Shown: in pieces, positions 41,521 through 54,100 of the stretch
Layout: every line of letters begins with the position of its first letter
Position numbering within the stretch: position 1 is the stretch's first letter
Source of the DNA: Sympetrum striolatum
Taxonomy: Eukaryota > Arthropoda > Insecta > Odonata > Libellulidae
Direction of reading: 5' to 3'
NCBI GenBank assembly: GCA_947579665.1
Contig: OX388347.1
Coordinates: 26,652,562-26,716,561, forward strand
Length of the DNA: 64,000 nucleotides
The notes under the pieces: model-generated
What the model was told of the DNA's origin: nothing
Databases searched by the model: none
What the model saw: the letters and a program-made list of their open reading frames with translations, nothing else
Position numbers and translations under genes: made by a program

Positions 41521-42158
41521 AATCCAACGAATCAGGAAGGGTTACTAGTAATGGAAGAATGGGGAAAGGAGAGGTGATGTATGATTACAAACTGTTCAAA
41601 GATGTTGAGACCATTAGTTTGGAAGTGAAGAATTTCTGGTTATAAAAATTACTGGAATGGCTGTTTTCAAAAAGATGTTTAGCAAAGTGGGAGAGGGATA
41701 CATATTGAGGTAGGCTCTGTGATGTTTGTGGGTCCTAATATGGAATATTATGCCCATAATTAATTATATATACCATTGCAGTCATCACTATTTAACTTGT
41801 ACACCCCAGATCTATGCAGTGGCTGAAATTCGTCTTTGGAATTTACTAACTGTTTCATTAAAGTATTATTATCTTTAAAGCCAAGAATTATGCTTAAATT
41901 TAAAAAGATTTTGCAAATGGTAAGTCCAGTTGGAAACCCACCAAGGGGTTTCAGTTAGGAAATAGTAATTCTGTTTAATGGTAAGGAAACAGAGTCATAA
42001 AATTGTCTAAATACTGAATCCAGAGACTCATTAAACCTTATGGAGAATCTTTTCCTATGATATCTCATGAAAAGACATGAAAGTAAACAAAACAAAACCA
42101 AACCTAAATAACAATCTGAGAGGGAAGAATATACAATATTTCAAGGTTATAGATTATT

Positions 42159-45100
42159 TTATACTAACCATATATCTTCTGGCAGGCAGCTTTCATCTAA
42201 ATGATGGGATATCACAACTTGTAAGCACAGTGTTCTCAAACTAGGAGCTGCAATAAAAAGAAAATAAGTAATAGAAAGAATTCTATAATTGGAATTGAAT
42301 TAAAAAACTGAGAAAAAATTACCAACCAAAATCTAAAACATGAAGGTCATTATGGTCCATTAGTTTTGAGTCAAATCCTTCAAAAAGCATTTCTTCATTT
42401 ATTTCTTCATTTATTACTGGTTGGAAGCCAAGGTAAGGACTGAAACCAATTTTTTTAAAATATTATTTCAACTGACTTAAAAAATTTTATAGCACAATAA
42501 CAAAAATTATATCATAAAAATTCATAATTTTATATAAATTTGGAAGTTCTTTAGTGTATACATCATCAGATGATGATGTATCTTTGTGTTGTAAAATTAG
42601 TAGAGGCAACACTGTTATAATGTGTACCTAACTTTATTAAGAGAAGATATTTATATTAAATTCCTAAGTGCCCCCCATCTCAATCACCTTCTGCCATAAA
42701 TAAGAAATGCATCTTAAACACCAGCTTGGCAATCTCTGTTGATTTCTCATAATGACTATGGTATAGATCAGGCATGCAAAAACACTGGCCCGTGGCAACC
42801 TACCTCCCATACCACTACCTCAACCCCTACGAGTTGATTCCCTCACTCGCTACCACGACCTTGTTTCGACGTGACGTTTATGAGGGAGTGAGAGAGAAAA
42901 CCTCTTTCGCGCTAGACTAGGCCTTTGCAGTCATTCAGTATTTTCTAGTCGAATAGCACCATGGCAAAAGGGGTTTCGGCCTCGGAAGCAGGTGGAAGTA
43001 ACCCTTCCTGGGAGCTTTGTAAACATTGTCAAGCTGCTCTTGTAAAAAGCATACGCATGAAAACAAATATTAAGTAAATTTGGCAGTTGTTCTTGTTATT
43101 GGTTTCAATAATAATAGCAAAGCCCCATTTGACCGTGCTACGTTTGACGATTTCTATCTCCGAACCTTCTGCTGCTCCTACCGCTACCACAACACCATCT
43201 TCTGCAGCCGCGCTGGACTCAGATTACCCCTCCACACAACTGCACAACTGAGTATGCCACAGCTATGAGAGTGGTGGCAGGCAGCTGCCTGCCGTGGCAT
43301 TTGCTTTGAACATGCCTGGTATAGATGATGGCTTCTTGTTAAGTGCTTTCCTTAGAGTGATTCCTTGTTTTTGGTAAAGGTAGTCAATCACTGACTCATA
43401 TCAGGTGAATATGGCAAACAATCCAGGACTTCCCACTGCCAGTTTACTCTCAGTTATAATAAACATTATTTCAGTACCACCTTGTGCGGGCACACTTGTT
43501 GGGGTGAGGAGGTTATTTACAATTACTGGATTGCCACTTCAATGGCACCTATGTTTCGTCCAGTGATTTTTCTTCCAAGGAAGTCTATATCCTCTGTGCA
43601 CAAGCAATTCAACAATTCTTGTGTAGGTCCATAAAGATGCCACTTTTAAACATATCATTAGGATGATTGAACTAGCCTCCTGCATTTCAAGATGATGCAC
43701 AATACAAAACAATAGAACACAGCTGTTGTTACTCACTGCACAGCTTCAATGTAACTTCTGCTATCAGTTATAGAAAGTGTCAGTACCACATGATGTACTT
43801 CCTTTAAGTCATAGCAATTTTGCCACTACATTCATCCAAACCTTATATTTTGAGGTATAGTAAATAGTTTTTTCATGAAGCAGTTTTTTGTAAATGTAGA
43901 CCACAAAGTGAAACCTGAGTCTGTGTAGTTTATGGGTGTGAAAATTCAACATAATAGGAAGTCAACCATTTTGTAGACAAGATGTAGATGTGGCATAGAA
44001 TAGAAAAAGTAAGTTGGGTTGATAGGAAATCAAATACAGAGGCGCTGGAGATGGTTGAGGAGGAGAGGGCTTTAATTGGAGTAGTTAAATGTTGGCAAAA
44101 GAAATGGGTAGAGAAATTTGAGAAAAGAAGAAATTCTAATGCATATTTTAGGTAAAACACAAGGAAAAGCAGAGGGAAAGACAAAGGCAGAAGGTGAAAA
44201 AGATGATGTAAATGGTGGGGTAAGCTACCAATAAATAAATGAAATAGCATTGAATAGGGAATTTAATATTTCAGGCAAATGAACCTACTTAGCTAGGTAC
44301 ATGTGCCTTATAATAGGGAGGTAGAACAGAAGTAGAACAGACATGAATGTTTCCTCTTTAAATTTACTTAAAGATCATATAACATCAGAAATTTATTATT
44401 AGTTTTGGTGGTTATCAAAACTTAAAAAAAGCATGCAGATATATTTCTTTTGCTAAAGGAGCACCATAATATTCAAGGGAAAGGTGTATTACTTTGTCTC
44501 ATTTGAGGTTTTGTGAAAACCCATGTCTATTTTCATCACCCTAAGACTGACCAATGCAGAAGAGTTTTTATTTACAAGGACTACACATTGTGAATTATCT
44601 GTACTGAAGGTATGTTGCAACACTTTTCACTGCAGAACCATACTTGTTAGAGATATATAACATAGTTCTGGGGCGCATCCAATTTTTCACTCTAATTTCT
44701 AGCAGAGCATTTAACCTTGTAAGTATTAACTATTCTCATGTCTGATATTCCTATCACATACTAATATGTTGTAGCTTTATGACTCAAACTGCCTACACAA
44801 CACTTATTTGTCTACAGATTTCTTCATGTTGATCCTAGTCCCGATGATTCACTTATACTACATCTTTCATGAGCTTCATCCATAACTTGCTTGATGAATT
44901 CACAAAAATGAAATAAAGAGCAACCTTAACTCAGCTTTTCACATGTGTGCATTGATTCTTACAATATTTCAGAGACCTTTCCTCCATTAACGAATGTAAT
45001 GTTCTTAGTATTTTACTCCTACTCCCATGACTGAAGCAGTTGCTGCCACTACTTATCAACAGAAGTTATTTTGAGACTTGAGTACCAAAAATCTTACAGA

Positions 45101-48100
45101 AGCATGATTAAAAGATATCAAACTCTCCATTTGGAAAAAAGATAACTGTGTCAAATTGAACCAATACTGCCTTATTATTTATGTACATGTGTTCTTATCA
45201 AAATAATTAATGAGAACACTGTTTTTGATATGTGGCAATACACTATTTCCAATTAATTTTTTTCCTGCTATTATGAGCAAAATGCATGAGTCTAATACTT
45301 CTGATTACACTGATAAACAAGTAGTAGATCTGGCATGGCATTCACATTTTCATGGCACTACTTTTTCATGCTGATTTCAAATCAGAAAACTATTTTTCTT
45401 TATCGCCTAGGGCTTTGAAGATTTCATCAAAAACTTATTAGCATGGAACATCGCACATCAAACATTATTTTTGGCTTCGTTTTTCATTTTTTTGATGCCA
45501 AGCTGAAATTTTTGTCATCGTTTTGGAAAATAGTTATATTTGACAATAAAGTGTCCTCTCTGTAACTCTTGAGGAGCCTTTCTTTGTAAACAATTTATGT
45601 TTATGCCAAAATCATTTCAATATTATAGATCTCATTGACACATTAAGGCATCTACATGACTACCTGGAATGACATCAAAAATAGATTTGGTAAATAACTT
45701 TTACAGGACATTTGATGTGCATCTTCTGCTAGAATTCAAGAGGACCATAGGGTATGGTTGGCTAATGATTCTAACCTTGCCCTTTCTTTGTTGTAATAAA
45801 AATTAAATCCATGCTAATTGGGCTTTCATTGAACAGTGCGTAGGGTTCCCTAAATGAAAGACCATCATAACAGAATAACTCAAAGCAGCATCATCGAGGG
45901 ATAAGGTCTCGCCTCAAAATAATGAGATCAAGAATTTTCATAGATTTCATGCTGCTCCTTAAAATCATACGCTACAGCGAGTACAATTGATTTATCTGTG
46001 GTTATCTTAAAGTAAAGGTTACCCTCACTGGAAGGCAGACAGGTCACACCAAGCACTGTTGCTTCATCTGTGATTAGGACAACAGAGACAGAAAGAACTA
46101 ATACACAAAGAAACAATTTGTCTGTGTGCCTTTGGTAGACCAAGACTAAGTTACCATGCCATCCCTCCATATTAAGCTGGGGCTCATACAGAATTACATG
46201 AAGGCTCTGGACAGCATCTCAGACTAATTTTCTGTATCTGTGCAGCAAGATTCCAGAGTTGAGCCATGTGAAACTGAAAGGAGTGTTCATAGGTTCATAA
46301 TAAAAGGATCATTGCTGACAGCCATTTCCTGTACAAACTAGGTGGTGCTGAAGTAGATGCATGGGAGGCATTCAAGTTATAGTCCTTGGGAATTATAAAT
46401 CTGATGACTATGTGAATGCTGTGCAGATGTACTTAAGTGTGCACTGACTGCTGGGTTACAGCATGTCCCTCAAAAATTCATCTCCTAAACTCACATCTTG
46501 ACCTCTTCCCTGAAAACCTAGATAAGTCATTGAAGAACATGGTGAACAGTTTTATCTGGACATCTGTGATCCATCACTAGTGATGGAATCACCCTATCAA
46601 GGTCGATGGCCACGTCAAATATCTCAAGAGTGGTGGGTGATAGAGACAAATGGTTTGCAAATCATGTATCAGAATGAATCAATTGTCTTAGCAAGCATGT
46701 TGGATACCTAGATATCCACCAAAAGTTTCTTTTTTGTATTTCAGGGTTACCCATGCAGCACATGAACGTTCTGGAACCGTTCCCTGAACGTTAGTTTGAG
46801 CTTATTGGACGTTACGGTAACTAACCACCGGAACGTTCGCTGGTGGTCAGAAAGGCCGAACCATGCGAACCTTCTCTGGACGTGCGCGACGTTCAGGGAA
46901 TGCTCAGGGAACGAATACGAATTTTTTTTAGCGGAATGCAATTATCGATTTATATAAACATCGATACATTAAATTTAAATAAAAAATTTAAACTATACGA
47001 ATTAAGTTAATAAGTGTTAAGAAAAAATTAACAAACGGCAAGCTATTTTGAACATAATACATTTCAATAATTGAACGTCAAGCGATCGAAGATATATTTA
47101 TTTCAATCACTTTCAAATTCAATAAAAGTTTCATTTTCAACAATAAGAAAATAGTCATCACTACTTTTTCCGTCATCGCTAGTCATGGTGGAAAGAATAC
47201 GTGTTCTTTCCGCCATGATCGCTGATGTCACCTTGGAATAATGCATCGTCTTCCGTTCCATCAAGAGCATTACCGATTCCGCACCTATCTTGAAAAAAAC
47301 TAACAAATACTACAGTGTTTACGTCTTCCCGCTGAAATCCGCCGAATGTTCATTTACAAACTATTATATGCATCTGATGCATGCAATACGTAGTCCTCGG
47401 TGATCCACGCGAACCACGCTATGTCCTCTCGAATGGTTCAGAAAATTACCACCAGATGTCAGCCACTTCGGGTGGAAGAGCGCTTCGATATTAAGCGCCA
47501 AGCGTTCTCCAAGTAACGTTCCGGGAACACTCTGGTGCGAACCTGAGTCTACCGGACGGCCAGCGAACGTTCCCCTAACGCTTATGTGCTGCGTGGGTAT
47601 TTGGCTACCCTACAAATGATTAAAAAAGAGTAATATGCTGAAGAATAGTTTTCTCTAACGAAGTCATACCTTGTGCCTCCAAAAAGAAATACTCTGTCAC
47701 CAACAACACAACATGACTGTCTTCTTCTTTTGCAAGGCCTCTTGCCTTGAGTTTTTACTTGAATCCAATGATTTGTTGCTGTAAAAGAAAATACAGTTTA
47801 CATTAAAATATTCCAAAAACACATCAAATGTATGAAATGAAATTAGTGAATAATAAATTAAGAAAAAAATAAAAAGGAAAGGAAGATTTCCATTATCATG
47901 GCAACGGCTTTTATTGAGTTATCCTTTGCAAGCTATTATTTATCACTAACAATTAAGAGAAATATAGAATATGTGCACAGAATAGATACCATTAATTTCA
48001 GTTAGACTTAAGTCATACAGATTACATTTTTAGATATCATACCTGGTCCAAAGCAATACAGATCATTGAAGTGTTTGTCCCAGATGCCATTATACCCTCC

Positions 48101-51100
48101 AAATATAAACAGCCTATTCTGATAAACAACTGAAAATAAAAAAGTAATATTAATGGTAGATATAGCTGTATAATAAAATTTTCAGCATTAAAGATAGACA
48201 CATTGATCACTTTTATTCTCATACCCAAATCTTTCTCTGATCAAAAAATGAATTGCTTACTTTTCATTAACCACTTATTCTAAGGATGGTAAAACATATT
48301 ATGCTGAACATGCATTAGTAAATCATAAAAGTATCTTGGTGATTCATTGTCAAGGAACAGCAAGGTATTATGATAATAGTGAGATAATCAAATGGATGAA
48401 GTTTCCTTTTAAAAAGGAAAATCAAAATTTCTACCTGTCAACATAAGATAAACCTCACCTGTTTTACTTTAATCTCTTGCGTTAAAAATGCAATAATAAT
48501 AGAAAATACAAAAAATATGTTATGAATAAATTTAACTTAATAAAAAATATGCCTATGCATCTTTTAACCTCAATGTGAAAGCTCAACACAGAAGGAATCA
48601 TATTTCATCTTCACACAAAAGGTAATAGTAATGTTACCCCTTCATTATATAAGACTAATTCAAACTAAAAATAAATTGAGTATCACATACTTTTTGATAA
48701 AAATCAAAGACGCCCTCAAATTCAACACTACTTTTGTTGAACAACCAGCCGACAGGATTATCTATACTATACAGTATAGTGGAGTTTTTCTACCTTTTGG
48801 TAGGTCCATGTGCCTAAGAATTCCAATATTCAATGATATTTCCTTCACTTCTTGATAGCTTACACCACCCTTTACATTATCTGACATCTTCTGTCTTTGT
48901 CTTCCCCTGTTTTTTCCCTTGTATTCTATCCTCAATTACTTTCTTCGGCAGCCCCTGTCCTATCTATGTTTGACTCACCCATGTCCTCTGCAGAGATTTA
49001 ATTACTTAAATTAAAGACCTCTCCTACTCATCCATCCCCAGACCCCTGTACTTGTTTTCCTATCAACCCATCTTATATTTAATATTATACACCATACCCA
49101 TATATTGAAGGCATCCATCTGTTTGACTTCCTCTTTTCTTAAAGTTTAACATCCCATAGCAAAGCACTCAAAACCAAGGATTTTATCTATCTTTCCCTGG
49201 TTTCTATATTGAAACTTCTAGACATCAATTCCCTTCATGGAGGCTATTCTTTTTTAACCTCATCTTTGCATATTCTAACATAAAACATACATATCAATAA
49301 CTTTTCTCAAATTGAAGAAGTTATGGGCATAGGGCACTGGAACTATCACAAAATTTGGCTTATGGGCCATTCTTAACTCATATCATGGTATTTTTGGGAT
49401 TCCTGAACCCTTCTTCTATAACTAAGTGACACATCGAATGAATATGGGATAGAGAATCACATATTACCAGGCCCAATCCCCCTATTAGTGACTTTAGTTA
49501 AGGATGAACCCATATCTCATAGAGATTCCCTGTATTAAAAAATAAAGCGCATCTACATAAAAATGTAGAGAGATTATTAAAACTACAGAATATAATGTAC
49601 AATCTAATTTGGATACACAAGGGTTAATGAAGGGCCTGAAACACTTAGGGTGGAATATAATTGGTTACTTGCACATTTATTCTCAGCAGAATATTCTTTC
49701 AATACTTTCAAGATGAATATAACTTTAAATTATACAAAGGCACACATGAATCCTCTCTAAACTGTATCTTATGAAATGATTACAGAAAAATCAGAGATTC
49801 ATGTCATATGATCGATTATAAATTTGAGTTAAGAATGAACACACATCTCAGTACCTACATAAATATGCTACTCAATCAGTATTCAAAGAAATAAAATTAT
49901 TAAATGAGTGTTATCTGAGATATGTGCATACCAACCAGAAAATGTGGCATTTCAACCATTAGATAAATTAATCAACTATTACGCATGCACTACATATACA
50001 GGGTGTCCCGAAAAGTAGTGAAAATTGGAAGCACAGGAATATAAGGCCTTCTAAGCTTTCTGAATCACTCCACTTTGAGGTACGCTTTTCATTCATTTTT
50101 TAGTTATGTTGGACATTTTTTGTCATGGAAACGTAAATAATTAAAACAAATAGTGTCCAAGTATAAATAATTAAGATAAAGCATTAATTTTTTTCTCTAA
50201 AATAACCGAATAGTTGCATTAACTGACAAATAACATTTATTATCACAGCTACTTCCATTCAGTCAAAATAAAACTTAAAATTTCAAAAACTTTGACATCT
50301 AGAATTAGATCAAAATCTTTGAAGTCAATTTTATAAATAATTCACTTAAAAAAATATTTTGAGACTAGTTTAAAAACTTGCCCAATTCACCAGCTATTCA
50401 CAACAAAAATTTTATTAAACTATCTACATGGCATCATACTTAAAATTAGATTTAAAACATAGTATATAACTGGTAAATCGGGTAAATATTTGAGGTAGGC
50501 TTAAAAATATTTATCAAAAATAACTGTGTAGAAATTGAAACAATCACGAGATGCATTGTTGGGAAAGTTTAATTACGCCACGGCTACCAATAATGCTCCC
50601 CACTTTGTAATACCCATAAGGAATATTGTTGTTGACTTTCTCAAGTAATGAGGGAAATAGGTATTTTTTCTTACCCCCCAAGCAATGCCAATAAGACAAA
50701 CGTTTTGTAGTTTGGATAAAAAATACATTGATGAGTTACACTGAGGCTTTGTTTCACCCTTTAAAACTGTTAAGTTAAAGGAGTCACCAAAAAATATTTT
50801 TCTGTGAATTTTTATTTAAACTGACTGCAAAGATTTTGATCAAATTCTAGACGTATGTTTTTTTAAATTTGAAGTTCAGTTTTGACTAAATGAAAGCAGC
50901 TGTGAAAACAAAAGTTTTTTATTCAAACTTAAATCAAAACATCCATGAAAAAATACAGAAAAACATTCATGTGTTGACCAGGATTGGATACTAATCCTCT
51001 CCAATATAACATACCAATCTTATACTACTGAGGCTATCAAATACATAGGAAGGAGTACTTACAAGCAGAATGACTCCTACGACCCAAAGGAATATCTCCA

Positions 51101-54100
51101 GTTGTCCGAGGACAATGCCATGTTGAGGTTAAAGTTTCCAAGTAAACTATTTCATTGCTGTAAACCTCTTCTTGAGAATGGTAAGGTGCATGAATATCAC
51201 CTCTTCCACCAAAAATGTACATTCTTGTGCCAATAGCAGAAGCTGAATGGAAATCCCTGTATGAGGGTGGATTTCCCTATGGAATGGATCATAAGATGCT
51301 TTAAACGTACATTTAAATTTACTATAAAATCAAAGATTGCTAAGAATCTTCAACAACAAGTAAAATGCAAACAAAAGCAACATTAGAACTGAAGAAAGCC
51401 AATATTACTTAGAGACAAGACATGAGGATGAGAAGTGTTGGAGAGTGATAAAATAAAACAAAACAAGAAGCAGTATAAGCCTCTTCATTTAAACCTGTTT
51501 GATTATAGTCATACGTAGGAAGAAATAGAAAGTGCATGAGCATAAAAAAAGATTATTTAAAAAAGAAGATTATTCACTGACCCTTGCCAAACATTTCTGC
51601 ATAACAGAGGATGAAATCCAGAATAAGACGAACATTCCATTCAACTCTTATTCAGTATATTTTAAATGCAAACATCTTCTAGGAAAAAATTGAAATAATA
51701 AATTGCAGTTAAATAGATTCCTTTGAAATTTCTATTTCCATGTGAGTAATACCATTTAATTGAAAAATGAGCTGTAATGATTGAAATGCATTTGGAACAT
51801 ACATTTTTAATATTAAATAAGCTCCTTAGGGTTGTGAGTTAGATTTACTTATTTATTTTTAAGGACTACAATTATGCACCCGGCCAGGTGGTAGTCAATC
51901 CTGTGGGGGGAAGGGGGAAATAAAATAATCTACCTGGTATTCACCCTAGTCAGAAGGGAATCTCCCGCTTTTTTTGTAAAGTTAAAAACACATTAATCAT
52001 TTGATTTGGTTACAGACATTAGTCTTTGATTCTAAAATTAAAAACACATTGGTCATTGAACACCAAAAGGTAGATTAAGTGAACAATAGCAGCCAAATGG
52101 GCTTCACAAACAAGTCTCCCAATTTCCAGGCAAGTATTCTAACCACAGTACTACCATGCTACTATTGTGACCAAACGCCTTGCAGTGGATGGTGGTATTA
52201 CATAGAGTGCCACTTGCCTTGCTCACAAATAATACAGTCAAGAGAGTGACATTAATAAGACATGGTAGTTTAAATAGTAGAATACCAAACAGTGGGCAAC
52301 CCGGGTTCAAGTCTCATTCATGTCTCTATTATAAATATGATGTATATTTTTCTTTATATTATGTATGTTATGATGTATGCTTTTACTTATATTATGAATT
52401 TAAACAACAACACGATTGCCTCCATAAATTTCAGGTCTCTATCCTTCACTTCTCTTTAACTTTGTGTTTTAAGGAGTACACCACCATGCGCAAAGTTCAA
52501 CACCTTCCCTCATTCTTGCTAGTGGCCAATTACATTTAAAGAAAACTTCTTCATTAATACCTATTTCAAAATTAGGTAGTACTCTGTAATACATTAGATA
52601 AAGATTATGAAAAGCTAAGGTTTATGTTTTTGTAGAATAAAAATTTTCATTCAAACATTTTTTACCATTATTATTCATAATGAGCATGTTTAAGTGAATG
52701 CATTATTAATCTCAATGAACAATATTGTGGGAATGAGTGAATGAATTTGTTCACTACTTTGAGAAGAAAATGAGGAATTGTGGTGCTATCTTAAATTGGC
52801 ATGTTTCTCTGCTGCAACACAAAATAAGAAAACACAATAATGCTATTTGCTTGGAGAAGAAACTATATGGACAAATGACTACTATTGCTAATCAGTGATT
52901 CTTTTGTTGTTGACAAATAAATGAGGTGGAAAAGTAAATGAATTTAATACTCACTTGAGTAATAACATATCTCCATTCCATTTTTTCCAAATCTAATGCA
53001 TGTACATCTTGAGAAAACCTATCTATGTATTCTTCAAATCCTCCAAATATATACATTGAATGTCCTATTACACATGCAGAGTGTCCATCACGGGCACCTG
53101 GTACTGCTCTATGTACTTTTGGACAGCTCCACCTTAAGGTTTCTAAGAGGAATCACAATATTTATAGATTGGATTATAAATGCAATATAAATACAAATGA
53201 CAAGATCAATCTATTATAAATCTATAAAATCTAAAAACTAATAGCGTAACTAAATAAGTACAAATATAAAATTTGATTCCTGAAGACTTATAAAGAGCTT
53301 AGTTCTCAATACCTGAAAATAGTAACCATTTGTGAAGTTATATATTTTAAGAACACAAAATTCTATAATAATACAAAAAAGCAAAATTAAAGACCTTGAA
53401 AAAAAGGCACTGGAAACTGACAAAGCAGAATAGTAAATAAAGAAAAATGCTGGGAGTTTGGAAGCATAAGAGAGGGAGACATATTTAACAAGAAACAATG
53501 GATATGAATCATTTATGAAGGTTAAATTGGACACCTGCTGAATATATTACTGAGAGAAAGAATGAAAAGCATCACAACTGTAGCACATAGATATTAAAAT
53601 AACCAAAAACAGCTTCAAAAGAAATGATTTGAAGCTTTTTAGAACTTTGTCAATTACAATAAGTAAGGACTTTTAAAATATGTCTCAAATTATGTAGACT
53701 GTTTTAGATTCTGAGTATACTCAAATTCAATTGATTTTTAGCTTAAAAATGCCACTACTATGTACAACTTAAAAAAGGCATCCGACAATTTTTGATAAAT
53801 CAATTATGGTTCAGCAGATGCTGACAAAAAATGGTCAGAATATGATTTTTTCAATCTAAAAGGAAAAGAGAACATTCATTTATGCTGAAAATGAGCTATA
53901 TTAGAAAAGAATTTCTGGGATCTATACCAAAACATTTTTTTGAGAATAATATTCCCATTATTTATAGCTATTGATCGTCCATGTTAAACAGAATCCTTAC
54001 AATATGTATTAATTTTTTTTCATCTTCACTAAGTTTCCATAACTTTCTAAAGATACAGACTGGAAAGTAACTAGTCAAACGAGATGTCTTAAAACTGGAT

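Larger units (their letters stand above)
35825..42158 (-). other. KLHDC3 3' flank, possibly a very long 3' UTR
   Basis: The 6.3 kb downstream of the KLHDC3 stop has no recognised exon. It is very AT-rich and nearly as CpG-poor as the gene body; CpG density rises again left of about 36 kb. A canonical AATAAA on the minus strand sits at 35848-35843, just where the depletion ends. The stretch contains a SINE copy (37633-37735), a LINE tail (40430-40740) and a Penelope-like fragment (41302-41520). That it is transcribed is inference only; it could equally be an intergenic spacer or hold unrecognised 3' exons. Confidence 0.3.

Noticed and set aside
42321..42330. Alternative KLHDC3 exon 7 donor GTAATT at 42322-42317
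   Set aside because: Joining from it to exon 8 creates an immediate stop and destroys the DF-A-PSL match; the weaker GTTGGT donor four bases earlier keeps the frame.
43930..44250. 106-codon minus-strand ORF rich in Leu/His/Phe
   Set aside because: It is the antisense of the LINE reverse-transcriptase tail read on the plus strand.
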